Position numbers and translations under genes: made by a program | Part shown: one piece after another, positions 44,085 to 52,952 of the stretch | How positions within the stretch are numbered: the stretch's first letter is position 1 | Layout of the letters: each line of letters starts with the position of its first letter | The notes under the pieces: generated by a model | Seen by the model: only the letters and a program-made list of their open reading frames with translations | Told to the model about the DNA's origin: nothing | Database searches by the model: none | NCBI RefSeq assembly: GCF_000719095.1 | Contig: NZ_JOEH01000023.1 | Location: 77,783 to 141,782, forward strand | Source of the DNA: Streptacidiphilus jeojiense | Lineage (GTDB): Bacteria; Actinomycetota; Actinomycetes; Streptomycetales; Streptomycetaceae | Length of the DNA: 64,000 nucleotides | Direction: 5' to 3'

Positions 44085-44585
44085 TCAGCGCGCCGGTGAG
44101 TCGATCCGTTGCACGATCCGCTCGGCGTCCTGGCCGAGCCGGCGCAACCGCTCGGCGGACAGGTTGTCGACCATCAGGTGGCGCACCAGCGCCACATGGC
44201 CCGGCGCCGCCTCCTCCAGCTTGCGCATCCCGGCCGGCAGCAGGCCGGCGTTGGTGAAGCGCCCGTCGACCGGGTCCGGCTCGCGGCGTGCGTAGCCGCG
44301 CGACTCCAGACGTTTGACCAGGTGGGACAGGCGCGACAGGGACACGCTGGTCATCTCGGCCAGCCGGCTCATCCGCAGGGTCCGGTCCGGCGCCTCGGCG
44401 AGCATGGCCATGGCCATGTACTCGGTCATGCTCAGGTCGGCGTCGCGCTGCAGCTGGGCGTCGATCGCCCAGGGCAGCCGGGTGATCAGTCGGACCACAG
44501 ACAGCCAGGAGGCCAGCTCACCGGGGGTGAGCCACAGGTCGGCGTGGTCGTCGGCCGCCTGGGGCGGGTCTTTGAGGGTGGTCAT
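44085..44585 (-). CDS. MarR-family transcriptional regulator
   Basis: A 166-residue dimeric winged-helix regulator: LSMTEYMAMAMLAEAPDRTLRMSRLAEM, then the recognition helix VSLSRLSHLVKRLESRGYARR and the wing PDPVDGRFTNAGL. It is divergent from a nucleotide-sugar-epimerase-like gene and presumably controls it through the TTCAAGT-containing sites between them. Confidence 0.93.
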   Translation of the reverse strand: MTTLKDPPQAADDHADLWLTPGELASWLSVVRLITRLPWAIDAQLQRDADLSMTEYMAMAMLAEAPDRTLRMSRLAEMTSVSLSRLSHLVKRLESRGYARREPDPVDGRFTNAGLLPAGMRKLEEAAPGHVALVRHLMVDNLSAERLRRLGQDAERIVQRIDSPAR

Positions 44586-44646
44586 AGTCCGGGAGTACCA
44601 GTCCTTCCGTCACGGGGGTCAAGACTAAAGCATGGTCACATGAATG

Positions 44647-44731
44647 TTCAAGTAAATGGAAGCCTGGGTGCTAAGGGTGGGCATGGAGCGCTGGGCGATG
44701 ATGCCTGGGAGTTTGACTTGACGGTTCAAGT
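44647..44731. promoter_or_regulatory. MarR-type operator sites
   Basis: ACTTGA-CGGT-TCAAGT (44716-44731) is a perfect 6-bp inverted repeat. A second TTCAAGT occurs at 44647-44653. Both lie in the divergent gap between marR and the epimerase gene. The rest of the ~215-bp gap has no other clear element. Confidence 0.65.
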
Positions 44732-44801
44732 GAATCAGGCCTAGGGTCGATGTCGAAGGCACAAGTTGGAACCTCGTTACCAGACAGGAGGCCAGCGGGC
44801 C

Positions 44802-45689
44802 ATGAACATCGCACTCACTGGAGCAACCGGGTTCGTCGGATCACATGTCCTCGCCGAACTGCTCGACCACGGCCACCGGGTGACCGCACTCGTCCGCGAC
44901 GCCGCCCAGGCGGACGCGGTCGCCGCGCGCGGCGCCACCCCGGCCGTGGTCGACCTCTACGACCGGCAGGCGCTGGCGCGTCTGCTCGGCGGTGTGGACG
45001 GCGCCGTCCACACCGCCAGCCCCGGCGACGCCACCAGCGCCGGCCTGGACTCCGCGGTGGTCGACGCGGTGATCGACGCCTATGCCGGGACGGGCAAGCC
45101 CTACCTGCAGATCAGCGGTCTGTGGGTGTACGGCGACAACCCCTCGATCAGCGAGGAGTCCGCCTTCGACGCGCCCGCGCTGGTGGCCTGGAAGGAGCCG
45201 ATCGAGCGGCGGGCGCTCGACGCGAAGGACGTGCGCACCGCCGTCATCGTCTCCAGCGTCGCCTACGGCGACGGCGGCGGAGGGATCCCCGGGCTGTTGC
45301 TGGGCTCGCCGCGGGACGAGGCCGGCAGGCTGGTCATGGTCGGCACCGGGCGGCAGCGCTGGTCCACCGTGCACGTGGCCGACCTGGCGGAGGTCTTCCG
45401 GCGGGTTCTGGAGGACGACTCGGCGCGCGGCTACTACGTGATCGCCGACGGCCGCACCCAGACGGTGGCCGAACTGACCGAGGCGGCCGCCGTCGCCGTC
45501 GGCGCCGCGGGGGCGGTCCCCGGCTCCGACGAGGAGGCGCGGGCGCGCCTGGGCGACTACTTCGCCGAAGTCCTGCTGCTCGACCAGGCCTCCGTCGCCA
45601 CCAGGGCCCGCACCGAGCTGGGCTGGTCCCCGTCGCGTCCGTCGCTGGTCGAGGAGTTCCGCAACGGCAGCTACCGCAGCGGCAGCTGA
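44802..45689 (+). CDS. NAD(P)-dependent epimerase/dehydratase family protein
   Basis: Extended short-chain dehydrogenase of 295 residues. The nucleotide-binding motif is ALTGATGFVGSHVLAEL at the N terminus. The usual YxxxK is not obvious: ISGLWVYGDN then WKEPIE suggests an atypical reductase-like member, perhaps acting as an NmrA-like or redox enzyme. AGGAGG 9-14 nt before ATG 44802 fixes the start. It is divergent from the MarR regulator, suggesting inducible detoxification. The substrate is unknown. Confidence 0.85.
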   Translation: MNIALTGATGFVGSHVLAELLDHGHRVTALVRDAAQADAVAARGATPAVVDLYDRQALARLLGGVDGAVHTASPGDATSAGLDSAVVDAVIDAYAGTGKPYLQISGLWVYGDNPSISEESAFDAPALVAWKEPIERRALDAKDVRTAVIVSSVAYGDGGGGIPGLLLGSPRDEAGRLVMVGTGRQRWSTVHVADLAEVFRRVLEDDSARGYYVIADGRTQTVAELTEAAAVAVGAAGAVPGSDEEARARLGDYFAEVLLLDQASVATRARTELGWSPSRPSLVEEFRNGSYRSGS

Positions 45690-45871
45690 GCAGGCGTCAC
45701 CCCGGTGGGGAGGACCCGCCCCCCGCCATTGGTCCAGACCTATTGACGGGCCTCCCCGCCCCTTCTACGCTCCGTCCGGCAGCCCCACATGTCCCCACCT
45801 CACCCATTGCCGGGCGCAGCACCCCCACGTGCCAGTCATGTCCATGGCGCCCGGCGGGAAGGGAGCACAGC

Positions 45872-47578
45872 ATGTTCCGTCGGAGGTCGCGTACCCCACG
45901 CCTTTCGGGCGATGGTCACCCCTGTCCGGATCCGGGCCGCCTCGAAGGCGACCGGGCCGGGCGCTCCCAGCACCGGCCAACCGTCCTGACGCGCACCCTC
46001 GCCGCGGTGAGCGCCGCCGTGGTCATCGGTACCGGCATCGTCGCCCTGGGCTCCGGCTCGGCCGGGGCCGCCACCACCAACCTGGTGGCCAACCCCGGCT
46101 TCGAGAGCGGACTGTCCGGCTGGACCTGCTCCAGCGGCTCCGGCGCGGCGGTCAGCAGTCCGGTCCACTCTGGCGCTTCCGCGCTCAAGGCCACACCGAC
46201 CGGCCAGGACGACGCCCAGTGCACGCAGACCGTCAGCGTGCAGCCCAACTCCCAGTACACGCTGAGCGCCTACGTCCAGGGCAGCTACGTCTACCTGGGT
46301 GCCACCGGCACCGGCGCTGCCAGTGACCCGTCCACCTGGACGCCGAGCAGCGCGTCGTACAGCCAGCTCAGCGTCGCCTTCACCACCGGGGCGAGCACCA
46401 CCTCGGTGACCGTCTACCTGCACGGCTGGTACGCGCAGCCCGCGTACTACGCCGACGACGTGTCGCTCACCGGCCCCGGCGGCAGCACCCCGCCGCCGAC
46501 CACGGCGCCGCCCACCACCGCTCCGCCCACCACAGCTCCACCGACCACGGCCCCGCCCACGACGGCGCCCCCGACCACGGCGCCCCCGACCACCGCGCCG
46601 CCGACCACCACCCCGCCGGGCTCGACCTGCGCCACCAAGCCCAGGCCGTCGGGCAAGGTGCTGCAGGGCTACTGGGAGAACTGGGACGGCGCCCTCAACG
46701 GGGTCCACCCCGGCCTGGGCTGGATCCCCATCACCGACAGCCGGATCGCCGCGCACGGCTACAACGTCATCAACGCCGCCTTCCCGGTGATCCTCTCCGA
46801 CGGCACCGTCGAGTGGCAGGACGGCATGGACACCAACGTCAAGGTCGCCACCCCCGCCGAGATGTGCCAGGCCAAGGCAGCCGGGGAGACGATCCTGATG
46901 TCCATCGGCGGCGCCGCGGCCGGCATCGACCTCAGCTCCAGCGCCGTCGCCGACCGGTTCGTGGCGACCGTCGTCCCGATCCTCAAGGCGTACAACTTCG
47001 ACGGGATCGACATCGACATCGAGACCGGCCTGACCGGCAGCGGCAACATCAACACCCTCTCCACGTCCCAGGCCAACCTGGAGCGCATCATCGACGGCGT
47101 GCTGGCCCAGATGCCCGCGGGCTTCGGGCTGACGATGGCCCCCGAGACCGCGTACGTCACCGGCGGAAGCATCACCTACGGGTCGATCTGGGGCGCCTAC
47201 CTGCCGATCGTGAAGAAGTACGCCGACAACGGCCGCCTGTGGTGGCTGAACATGCAGTACTACAACGGCAGCATGTACGGCTGCTCCGGCGACTCGTACC
47301 AGGCCGGTACGGTCCAGGGCTTCACCGCGCAGACCACCTGCCTGAACAACGGCCTGGTGGTCCAGGGCACCACCGTCAAGGTGCCGTACGACAAGCAGGT
47401 TCCCGGCCTGCCGGCCCAACCCGGCGCGGGGGGCGGCTATATGACGCCAAGTCTGGTCAGCCAGTCGTGGAACGCCTTCGGCGGCGCTCTGAAGGGGCTG
47501 ATGACCTGGTCGCTCAACTGGGACGGCTCACTGGGCTGGACCTTCGGCGACAACGTCAAGTCCCTCCAGGGGCGTTGA
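45872..47578 (+). CDS. Secreted GH18 chitinase with N-terminal binding module and PPTTA-repeat linker
   Basis: Exported chitinase of 568 residues from ATG 45872 (GGGAAGGGA 7-15 nt upstream). An unusually long basic N-terminal region precedes the signal core (LAAVSAAVVIGTGIVALG, residues ~42-60). Residues ~65-205 form a carbohydrate-binding module (LVANPGFESGLSGWTC). A linker with about eight PPTTA units follows, then a GH18 domain from ~residue 255 with the catalytic motif FDGIDIDIE, Glu384 being the acid. NMQYYNG and GLMTWSLNWDG are conserved late strands. It cleaves chitin to oligomers that the 30-34 kb operon could import. Confidence 0.93.
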   Translation: MFRRRSRTPRLSGDGHPCPDPGRLEGDRAGRSQHRPTVLTRTLAAVSAAVVIGTGIVALGSGSAGAATTNLVANPGFESGLSGWTCSSGSGAAVSSPVHSGASALKATPTGQDDAQCTQTVSVQPNSQYTLSAYVQGSYVYLGATGTGAASDPSTWTPSSASYSQLSVAFTTGASTTSVTVYLHGWYAQPAYYADDVSLTGPGGSTPPPTTAPPTTAPPTTAPPTTAPPTTAPPTTAPPTTAPPTTTPPGSTCATKPRPSGKVLQGYWENWDGALNGVHPGLGWIPITDSRIAAHGYNVINAAFPVILSDGTVEWQDGMDTNVKVATPAEMCQAKAAGETILMSIGGAAAGIDLSSSAVADRFVATVVPILKAYNFDGIDIDIETGLTGSGNINTLSTSQANLERIIDGVLAQMPAGFGLTMAPETAYVTGGSITYGSIWGAYLPIVKKYADNGRLWWLNMQYYNGSMYGCSGDSYQAGTVQGFTAQTTCLNNGLVVQGTTVKVPYDKQVPGLPAQPGAGGGYMTPSLVSQSWNAFGGALKGLMTWSLNWDGSLGWTFGDNVKSLQGR

Positions 47579-47595
47579 CATATCGCTGAGCCGTG

Positions 47596-47628
47596 GGCGC
47601 CCCGTACCCGTCCCGGGTGCGGGGCGCC
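47596..47628. terminator. Bidirectional hairpin between chitinase and surface-protein genes
   Basis: A 15-bp stem with one G-T pair (47596-47610 with 47614-47628) separates two convergent genes. Confidence 0.8.
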
Positions 47629-47638
47629 TTGGCGCGTC

Positions 47639-49585
47639 TCAGCGTGTGTGCCGGCCAGGACGCCGACGGCCACGGCGGGTGGTGAGCACGACGGCGAGAG
47701 CGAACACGCACAGGGCACCGGCGCCGAGCACGGTCAGCGGCCAGGCGGCGCCGAAGGAACTGCTGGAGGCGGCGTCGGCGTCGATGGTCCCCTGGGCGGC
47801 GTGCGATCGACCGGCGGCGGTGGTCGGCGATGCGAGCGCCTGACTGCTCGGGGACGGAGTAGCGGAGGGAGTCGTGGCGGTGGTCCCGAGCGCGGTGAGG
47901 GTGACGGCCCCGGAGGAACGGTCGATCGCGAAGGCGGTTCGACCGATCGCTGTCTGACTGCCCGTCAGTGTGACTGGTGTTCCGCCAACGGTGAGGGTGC
48001 CGCCGACCTTGATCTGGATCCTGGATCCTCGGACCGCCGTCAGGGAGCGGAGGGATGCTGCCGCCGCCTCACGCAGGTCCAGGGTGGCCGCGGCGGTGGT
48101 GAGGCTGACGCCGCTGCTGTGGATCAGGGTGGTGCCGTTCAGGGCGAGGGTGCCCTTGGCGACGGTGGTGGGGCCGGTGTAGGAGACGGCGTGGCTGAGC
48201 GTGGTGGTGGCCTGGCCGTTCTGGGTCAGCGAACCGGTACCGGTGATCGCCGGCAGCGCCGGTGCGGTGCTGCGGTTCTGCAGGACGAGCGCGCCGTTGT
48301 CGATCACTGTGTCCTGAGTGCTCCGGTTGTACAGGCCGCTGTCCTGGCCCGCGGTGCCGCTGCCCAGGCGGAGGGTGGCGTGCGGTTCGATGGTGGTGGA
48401 GCCGTCGTAGTCCTGGACGGCGGTGTAGGTGACGTCGTTGCCGGGGGTGTCGGCCAGGACGATGTCGCCCTGGCCCGGGGCGGCCAGGGTGTCGTGGTAC
48501 TTGCCGCCGCCGATGGGGGCGCCGAGGGTGACCGGTCCGTCGTAGTCGAAGGTCAGTTGGGAACGGCGTCCGGACGCGGCGTGGAGGTTGATGTACACGG
48601 TCTCCGCGGTGCCGGGCATGAAGATCTGGTGGGTGGTGCCGTCGCCCCAGTGGACGGTGGCGCCCTCGATGTTGGTGCCGCGTACGTTGAGGTTGTGCGC
48701 GACCGGCTGCCAGTTCAGGGCCGGGTCGCTCAACTGCGGGTCGGTGTCGGGGCCGCTGTCGGCCCAGCTGTAGGAGCCGGTGAGGACGACTGTGCTGCCG
48801 GGGCGGGAGTGCACGTTGATGTCGCTGCCGTACTGGCGGTTGTAGAAGTCCTGGCGCTCGACGACGGTGTGGCCCAGGGGGGTGTCGATGATCCAGGAGC
48901 CCTGGTTGAGGACCTTGCGGGCGTCGGGGAGGGCCGCGGGGCAGGTGGTGCTGGCGAAGGTGGTGCCGGTGCCGTTGTCGATGACGCCGCTGAAGGGGTT
49001 GGTGCCGCAGATCTGCAGCGTGCCCCACATGGAGCGTGGCTGGGTGACCATGCCGCTGCCGCTGATGGTGCCCAGATTGAAGGCGCGGGTCAGGGACAGC
49101 CGCAGGGTGCCGTCGACCCGGATGTTGTCCTGGTTCTGCTGGTAGCCGGGGGAGTTGTAGGGGAAGGCACCGATCAGGCCGGTGGTGCCGCCGGCGCCGT
49201 ACTGCAGGGTGGCGCCCGGATCGACGGTGACGGCGGGCGTGTCCGGGTTGCTGACCTGGGTGTAGGGGTGGTTGCCGCCCAGGACGGCGACGGTCTGGTG
49301 GCGTTCGGCGGTGGGGAGGGTGAAGGTGCTGTCCTTGGTCAGGACGAGGGTGCCGGTGCCGGACACGCGCAGGGTTCCCTGGCCGGAGATGACGCCGGTG
49401 TAGGTGTGGGTCCCGGAGGGGACGTTCACCACGGCGTCCCCGTTCAGGACGATGTCCTGGTCGGCGAGGACCGCGGCGGTGATGTTGCCCGAGGCGGCCT
49501 GCGCCGCGGCCGGCAGGGACAGGGCACTGGTCACGGTCACGGTCGCAGCCACGGCGGCGGCCAGTGGCAGGAGGCGGCGGTGCAT
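47639..49585 (-). CDS. Cell-surface beta-helix protein with autotransporter-like repeats and C-terminal membrane anchor
   Basis: A 648-residue exported protein. A signal peptide (residues 1-31, ending LSLPAAAQAAS) is followed by ~530 residues of repeated beta-strand units such as GQGTLRVSGTGTLVL, DNGALVLQNRS and AKGTLALNGTTLI, the pattern of passenger-associated (PATR) repeats. Then come a Ser/Thr/Pro stalk, one transmembrane helix (WPLTVLGAGALCVFALAVV) and an Arg-rich tail, i.e. a membrane or wall anchor. It is not a true autotransporter, since no outer membrane or barrel is present. It is divergent from the GH43 gene and preceded by a LacI-type operator, so a role in polysaccharide contact is possible. 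Confidence 0.72.
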   Translation of the reverse strand: MHRRLLPLAAAVAATVTVTSALSLPAAAQAASGNITAAVLADQDIVLNGDAVVNVPSGTHTYTGVISGQGTLRVSGTGTLVLTKDSTFTLPTAERHQTVAVLGGNHPYTQVSNPDTPAVTVDPGATLQYGAGGTTGLIGAFPYNSPGYQQNQDNIRVDGTLRLSLTRAFNLGTISGSGMVTQPRSMWGTLQICGTNPFSGVIDNGTGTTFASTTCPAALPDARKVLNQGSWIIDTPLGHTVVERQDFYNRQYGSDINVHSRPGSTVVLTGSYSWADSGPDTDPQLSDPALNWQPVAHNLNVRGTNIEGATVHWGDGTTHQIFMPGTAETVYINLHAASGRRSQLTFDYDGPVTLGAPIGGGKYHDTLAAPGQGDIVLADTPGNDVTYTAVQDYDGSTTIEPHATLRLGSGTAGQDSGLYNRSTQDTVIDNGALVLQNRSTAPALPAITGTGSLTQNGQATTTLSHAVSYTGPTTVAKGTLALNGTTLIHSSGVSLTTAAATLDLREAAAASLRSLTAVRGSRIQIKVGGTLTVGGTPVTLTGSQTAIGRTAFAIDRSSGAVTLTALGTTATTPSATPSPSSQALASPTTAAGRSHAAQGTIDADAASSSSFGAAWPLTVLGAGALCVFALAVVLTTRRGRRRPGRHTR

Positions 49586-49655
49586 CGAGGAGGAGGGTCC
49601 TTTCCGGATTCCGGATACCGGCCCCTGACCCCGGGCCCCGGGATGCGGCGATCCG

Positions 49656-49744
49656 TGTTAGCGCTCACAACCGTCGCTGGGCTCCCCGACTGCGGGAGGG
49701 GCGGGGTGACGAACAATATGGTGTCGGACCGGACGCTGCGTCAA
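49656..49744 (-). promoter_or_regulatory. Promoter and LacI-type operator for the surface-protein gene
   Basis: On the minus strand TTGACG (49739-49744) and CATATT (49715-49720) are 18 bp apart. About 45 bp downstream lies TGTGAGCGCTAACA (49656-49669), a 14-bp near-palindrome with the AGCGCT core of LacI-family operators. Confidence 0.6.
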
Positions 49745-49858
49745 GGTTGGCGGATTCGGCCTGGTCCACGGCAGAATGTCCGGCCGGTTGATCGCGAATA
49801 TGTTCGACATTACAGTCGCCGACTGTGCCCGGGCCCCCGGGCGACCCCTGCTCGCCCT

Positions 49859-49913
49859 GAACCCGCCATCAACCCGCCATCAACCCGCCCCGAACCCGCC
49901 ATCAACCCGCCGG
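49859..49913 (+). repeat. Five tandem 11-bp units upstream of the GH43 gene
   Basis: Units GAACCCGCCAT, CAACCCGCCAT, CAACCCGCCCC, GAACCCGCCAT and CAACCCGCCGG run head to tail, and a degenerate unit recurs near 49934-49944. They could form spaced protein-binding sites or be replication slippage. Confidence 0.85.
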
Positions 49914-49961
49914 CGACTGCCCCGAACCGCCGCGAACCCGCCATGAAGAGGATCAGCTCCG

Positions 49962-51635
49962 ATGAGTCCCACCACCCCGGTGATCCACAATCCGATCCTG
50001 CCGGGATCGCACCCGGACCCCTCGCTGCTGCGCGTCGGCGCGGACTTCTACCTGGCGACCTCGACGTTCGAGTGGTACCCAGGCGTACGCCTGCACACGT
50101 CCCGCGACCTGATGCACTGGCAGCCGCTGGGCGGCGCGCTCGACAGCCGGACACTGTTGGACCTGACCGGCTGCCCGGACTCGGGCGGCGTGTGGGCCCC
50201 GAACCTGAGCCACGCCGACGGCCTGTTCCACCTCGTGTACTCCAACGTGTCCACCTACGCGGGCGGCTTCACCGACTGCCCCAACTACCTGGTCACCGCA
50301 GCCTCGATCCAAGGGCCCTGGTCCGACCCGGTCCTGCTGCACGCCCGCGGGTTCGACGCGTCCCTGTTCCACGACGGGGCCGACAGCTGGCTGGTCAACA
50401 TGGTCCACGACTGGCGGCCCGGACACGGCGGCTCGGCCGGACTGGAGGCCACCCGCTACGACCGCACCGCCCGCCGCCTGGTCGGCGAACCCGTACGGAT
50501 CGACCTGGGGTCGGCGACCGGCTGGATCGAGGGCCCCAACCTCTACCGCCGCGGCCCCTGGTACTACCTACTCACCGCGGACGGCGGAACCGGCTACCAG
50601 CACCAGGTCACCGTGGCCCGCTCCCGTTCACTGGCCGGACCCTACGAACGCGACCCCCACGGCCCGCTGCTCACCGCACGCGACCACCCTGAACTGCCGC
50701 TGCAGAAGGCAGGACACGGCAGTCTCATGCAGACGGGCTCGGGACAGTGGTACCTCGGCTACCTCGCCGCCCGACCCGTCACCACGCACGGCCCCTGCAT
50801 CCTGGGCAGGGAGACCGCCCTCGCACCGGTGAGCTGGACCGCCGACGGATGGCCACGGACCGGAACCGGGCTGCCCCAACTGCAGATACCCGCAGCGGAC
50901 CTGACCCCCGCACCGTGGACCACCACCCCAGCGGACCGGCTCGCACCGGACGAGGACGACTTCGACCAGCGCGAACTCGGCCCGAACTGGTCGACGCTGC
51001 GCCGCCCCGCCGGGTCCGACTGGCTCTCGCTGACGGCGCGCCCCTCCCACCTGCGGGTGCACGGCGGGCGCTCACCGATGAGCCTGGTCGGCCCGAGCCT
51101 GATCGCCCGCAGGGTCACGGACGCGCACTGCTCCTTCGAGGCCGTCATGGAGTTCCAACCGCAGGGCTTCCAGCACCTGGCCGGCATCACCGCGTACTAC
51201 AACACCCGCAACTGGTACTTCCTGTACGTCACCGCGGACGACGACGGCAGCACCCAGGTCCGCCTGGCCACCTGTGATCGGGGCCGCACAACGGTGGAGA
51301 CCCTCCCTCGGACGGCACTCGGAGCAGGCGACCGCTTCCGCCTCGGACTGGACCTCGCCGGACCGTCGCTGCAGTTCCGCCTCGGCACGGCCACGGGCTG
51401 GCACCCCTACGGCCCGGCGCTCGACGCGACGGTACTGTCCGACGAGCACGCCGAGGAGTTCGACGACGACCGGATCCGTTCCCTCGGCTTCACCGGAGCA
51501 TTCGTGGGCCTCTGGGTCTGGGACCTCAACGGACACGGCCACCACGCAGACTTCGACCGAGCGACCTACACGGCCCGTCCGTCCGCGTCTGCCCCGGCCG
51601 CTGCGGCGCCGGGGGACCGCCGGTCCCACCCGTGA
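49962..51635 (+). CDS. GH43 beta-xylosidase-like glycosidase
   Basis: Enzyme of 557 residues without a signal peptide, so probably intracellular. The five-bladed propeller opens with IHNPILPGSHPDPSLLRVG (catalytic base Asp in PDPS). Other active-site segments are VWAPNLSHADG, FDASLFHDGADSWLVN and WIEGPNLYRRGPWYYL (acid Glu in WIEGP). The C-terminal ~230 residues form the beta-sandwich of the GH43_11 xylosidase type. It removes xylose from xylo-oligosaccharides. Its 3' end overlaps the convergent redoxin gene by 70 nt, in low-complexity tails of both proteins. Confidence 0.93.
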   Translation: MSPTTPVIHNPILPGSHPDPSLLRVGADFYLATSTFEWYPGVRLHTSRDLMHWQPLGGALDSRTLLDLTGCPDSGGVWAPNLSHADGLFHLVYSNVSTYAGGFTDCPNYLVTAASIQGPWSDPVLLHARGFDASLFHDGADSWLVNMVHDWRPGHGGSAGLEATRYDRTARRLVGEPVRIDLGSATGWIEGPNLYRRGPWYYLLTADGGTGYQHQVTVARSRSLAGPYERDPHGPLLTARDHPELPLQKAGHGSLMQTGSGQWYLGYLAARPVTTHGPCILGRETALAPVSWTADGWPRTGTGLPQLQIPAADLTPAPWTTTPADRLAPDEDDFDQRELGPNWSTLRRPAGSDWLSLTARPSHLRVHGGRSPMSLVGPSLIARRVTDAHCSFEAVMEFQPQGFQHLAGITAYYNTRNWYFLYVTADDDGSTQVRLATCDRGRTTVETLPRTALGAGDRFRLGLDLAGPSLQFRLGTATGWHPYGPALDATVLSDEHAEEFDDDRIRSLGFTGAFVGLWVWDLNGHGHHADFDRATYTARPSASAPAAAAPGDRRSHP

Positions 51636-52183
51636 AACTTCGAGTAGTCTCCGGCGTCCCAGGCCTCGCGCAGACCCGGGCTGCTCGGATCCCAGTCCGG
51701 ACGGATCTCGGCAGTAGCAGTCCGCAGGTCGTGCCACAGGTCCTGGAACGACGGGCGTCCCCAGAACCAGTAACCGTTGTAGACGCTGTGGATGACCAGT
51801 CCCGGCTTGAGCACGAGCGTGTGCGGGATCATCGGGTCGTGCTCGGGGTCGGTGTACTCCTGGATCTCCAGGTCCTGTTGGACGCTTCGCTCAGGGTCGG
51901 ACAGGAAGGGCCACTGGGCCCCCACTGAGGCGCGGAACTCCTGCAACGTGTGGTGGTCGTCGGTGGCGATCGTGACCACCTGCGTGTACGCCACTGCGAT
52001 CTTCGCGTAGTTCTCGGCCAGTTCCAGATGCTGCCGGTGCTCCTTCGGGCAGTAGTTGCCACGCGCGAGCGTCAGGATCAACGGGTCCTGACCCTGGAGT
52101 TCGCTCAGCGAGCGGACGGTGCCGGTGTGGTCGGGCAGCGCGTAGTCAGGGAAGGTTCCACCGGGGACGATGTCGGAACGCAC
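51566..52183 (-). CDS. Redoxin/peroxiredoxin-like (AhpC/TSA) protein
   Basis: Thioredoxin-fold protein of ~205 residues from GTG 52183. FPDYALPDHTGTVRSLSELQG is the peroxiredoxin-type strand-helix opening. LTLARGNYCPKEHRQHLEL holds a single Cys in the active-site helix, atypical because the usual TxxC is RGNYCP. VTIATDDHHTLQEFR and WPFLSDPERSVQQDL follow the family fold. The C-terminal ~25 residues are Ala/Gly-rich and overlap the GH43 gene in antisense. It could reduce peroxides or act as a thiol oxidoreductase. Confidence 0.82.
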   Translation of the reverse strand: MRSDIVPGGTFPDYALPDHTGTVRSLSELQGQDPLILTLARGNYCPKEHRQHLELAENYAKIAVAYTQVVTIATDDHHTLQEFRASVGAQWPFLSDPERSVQQDLEIQEYTDPEHDPMIPHTLVLKPGLVIHSVYNGYWFWGRPSFQDLWHDLRTATAEIRPDWDPSSPGLREAWDAGDYSKFHGWDRRSPGAAAAGADADGRAV

Positions 52184-52424
52184 AGGATGACCGCCTCTGC
52201 CGTATGCACGACCTGGTTCTACTCGCAGGCACCTGGGTGCCTGCGGGTTGGATGTCCCCGTCGGCGCTTCCACCCACACCTGAGCCTCGCCCGAATGCCC
52301 CAGGCGTCAGGGCTTGCGGCGACCGCACGCGATGCTGCCAGGAGGGTGATGCCGCGAATCATTGACTGCTCCGAGGGGCACGCTAGACCGACGCTGAATC
52401 CCGACCGACGCGTGGAGGTACCAG

Positions 52425-52895
52425 ATGGCCGAACTCCCACCACCGCCAGAAGGAATCGTGCTGGCCCACTTCATCGTCTCGAACGATGTCGAGCGCTCGC
52501 GACGCTTCTACACCGAAGTACTCGGCGGCCGGCTGGCCTACTCCGGCCCCGGAGGGCTGACCTATGTCACTCTGGCCAACAGCTGGATCATCATCAATGT
52601 CGGCGGCGGCCCGACCGACGACAAGCCGTCGGTCACCCTGGAGACGCCGAGCGATCCCGATCGGGTCAGCAGTTTCCTCAACATCCGGGTCAAGGACATC
52701 CACGCCTTGTACAAGGAGTGGAGCGCCCGGGGTGCCCAGTTCCTGACGCCGCCGAAACAGCACGAGTACGAGATCCGCTGCTACATCCGCGACCCTGACG
52801 GCCATCTGATCGAGGTGGGGCAGACCACCGATCCAGGGGGAGACTGGGTGCCCGCCCACTGGCCGCCCAGCACGCGCACCGGCGACTCGGAGTGA
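52425..52895 (+). CDS. VOC-superfamily (glyoxalase/dioxygenase-like) protein
   Basis: A 156-residue protein with paired beta-alpha-beta units: VLAHFIVSNDVERSRRFYTEVLGG (half one) and LNIRVKDIHALYKEWSARGAQFL ... YIRDPDGHLIEVGQ (half two). His15 and the Glu of HLIEV are candidate metal ligands. GGAGG 6 nt upstream of ATG 52425. The substrate is not evident. The family includes glyoxalase, ring-opening dioxygenases and resistance proteins. The ~240 bp before it hold nothing notable. Confidence 0.88.
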   Translation: MAELPPPPEGIVLAHFIVSNDVERSRRFYTEVLGGRLAYSGPGGLTYVTLANSWIIINVGGGPTDDKPSVTLETPSDPDRVSSFLNIRVKDIHALYKEWSARGAQFLTPPKQHEYEIRCYIRDPDGHLIEVGQTTDPGGDWVPAHWPPSTRTGDSE

Positions 52896-52924
52896 GCGCC
52901 GGCCCTACCTCCGTCGCTCGTCAA

Positions 52925-52946
52925 ATAACAATCCATTTGTTATGAT
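52925..52946 (+). promoter_or_regulatory. vapBC operator-promoter
   Basis: ATAACAA (52925-52931) and TTGTTAT (52937-52943) form a perfect inverted repeat with 5-bp spacer that overlaps the -10 box TATGAT (52941-52946). The vapB ATG follows 6 nt later, so the transcript would start at or next to the start codon (leaderless) and be autorepressed by the antitoxin. Confidence 0.72.
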
Positions 52947-52952
52947 CCAGCC

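Noticed and set aside
46495..46620. Short tandem DNA repeat that could suggest a CRISPR-like array
   Set aside because: It encodes the PPTTA linker of the chitinase in frame. Units are contiguous with no spacers. No CRISPR array or cas gene was seen in the window.
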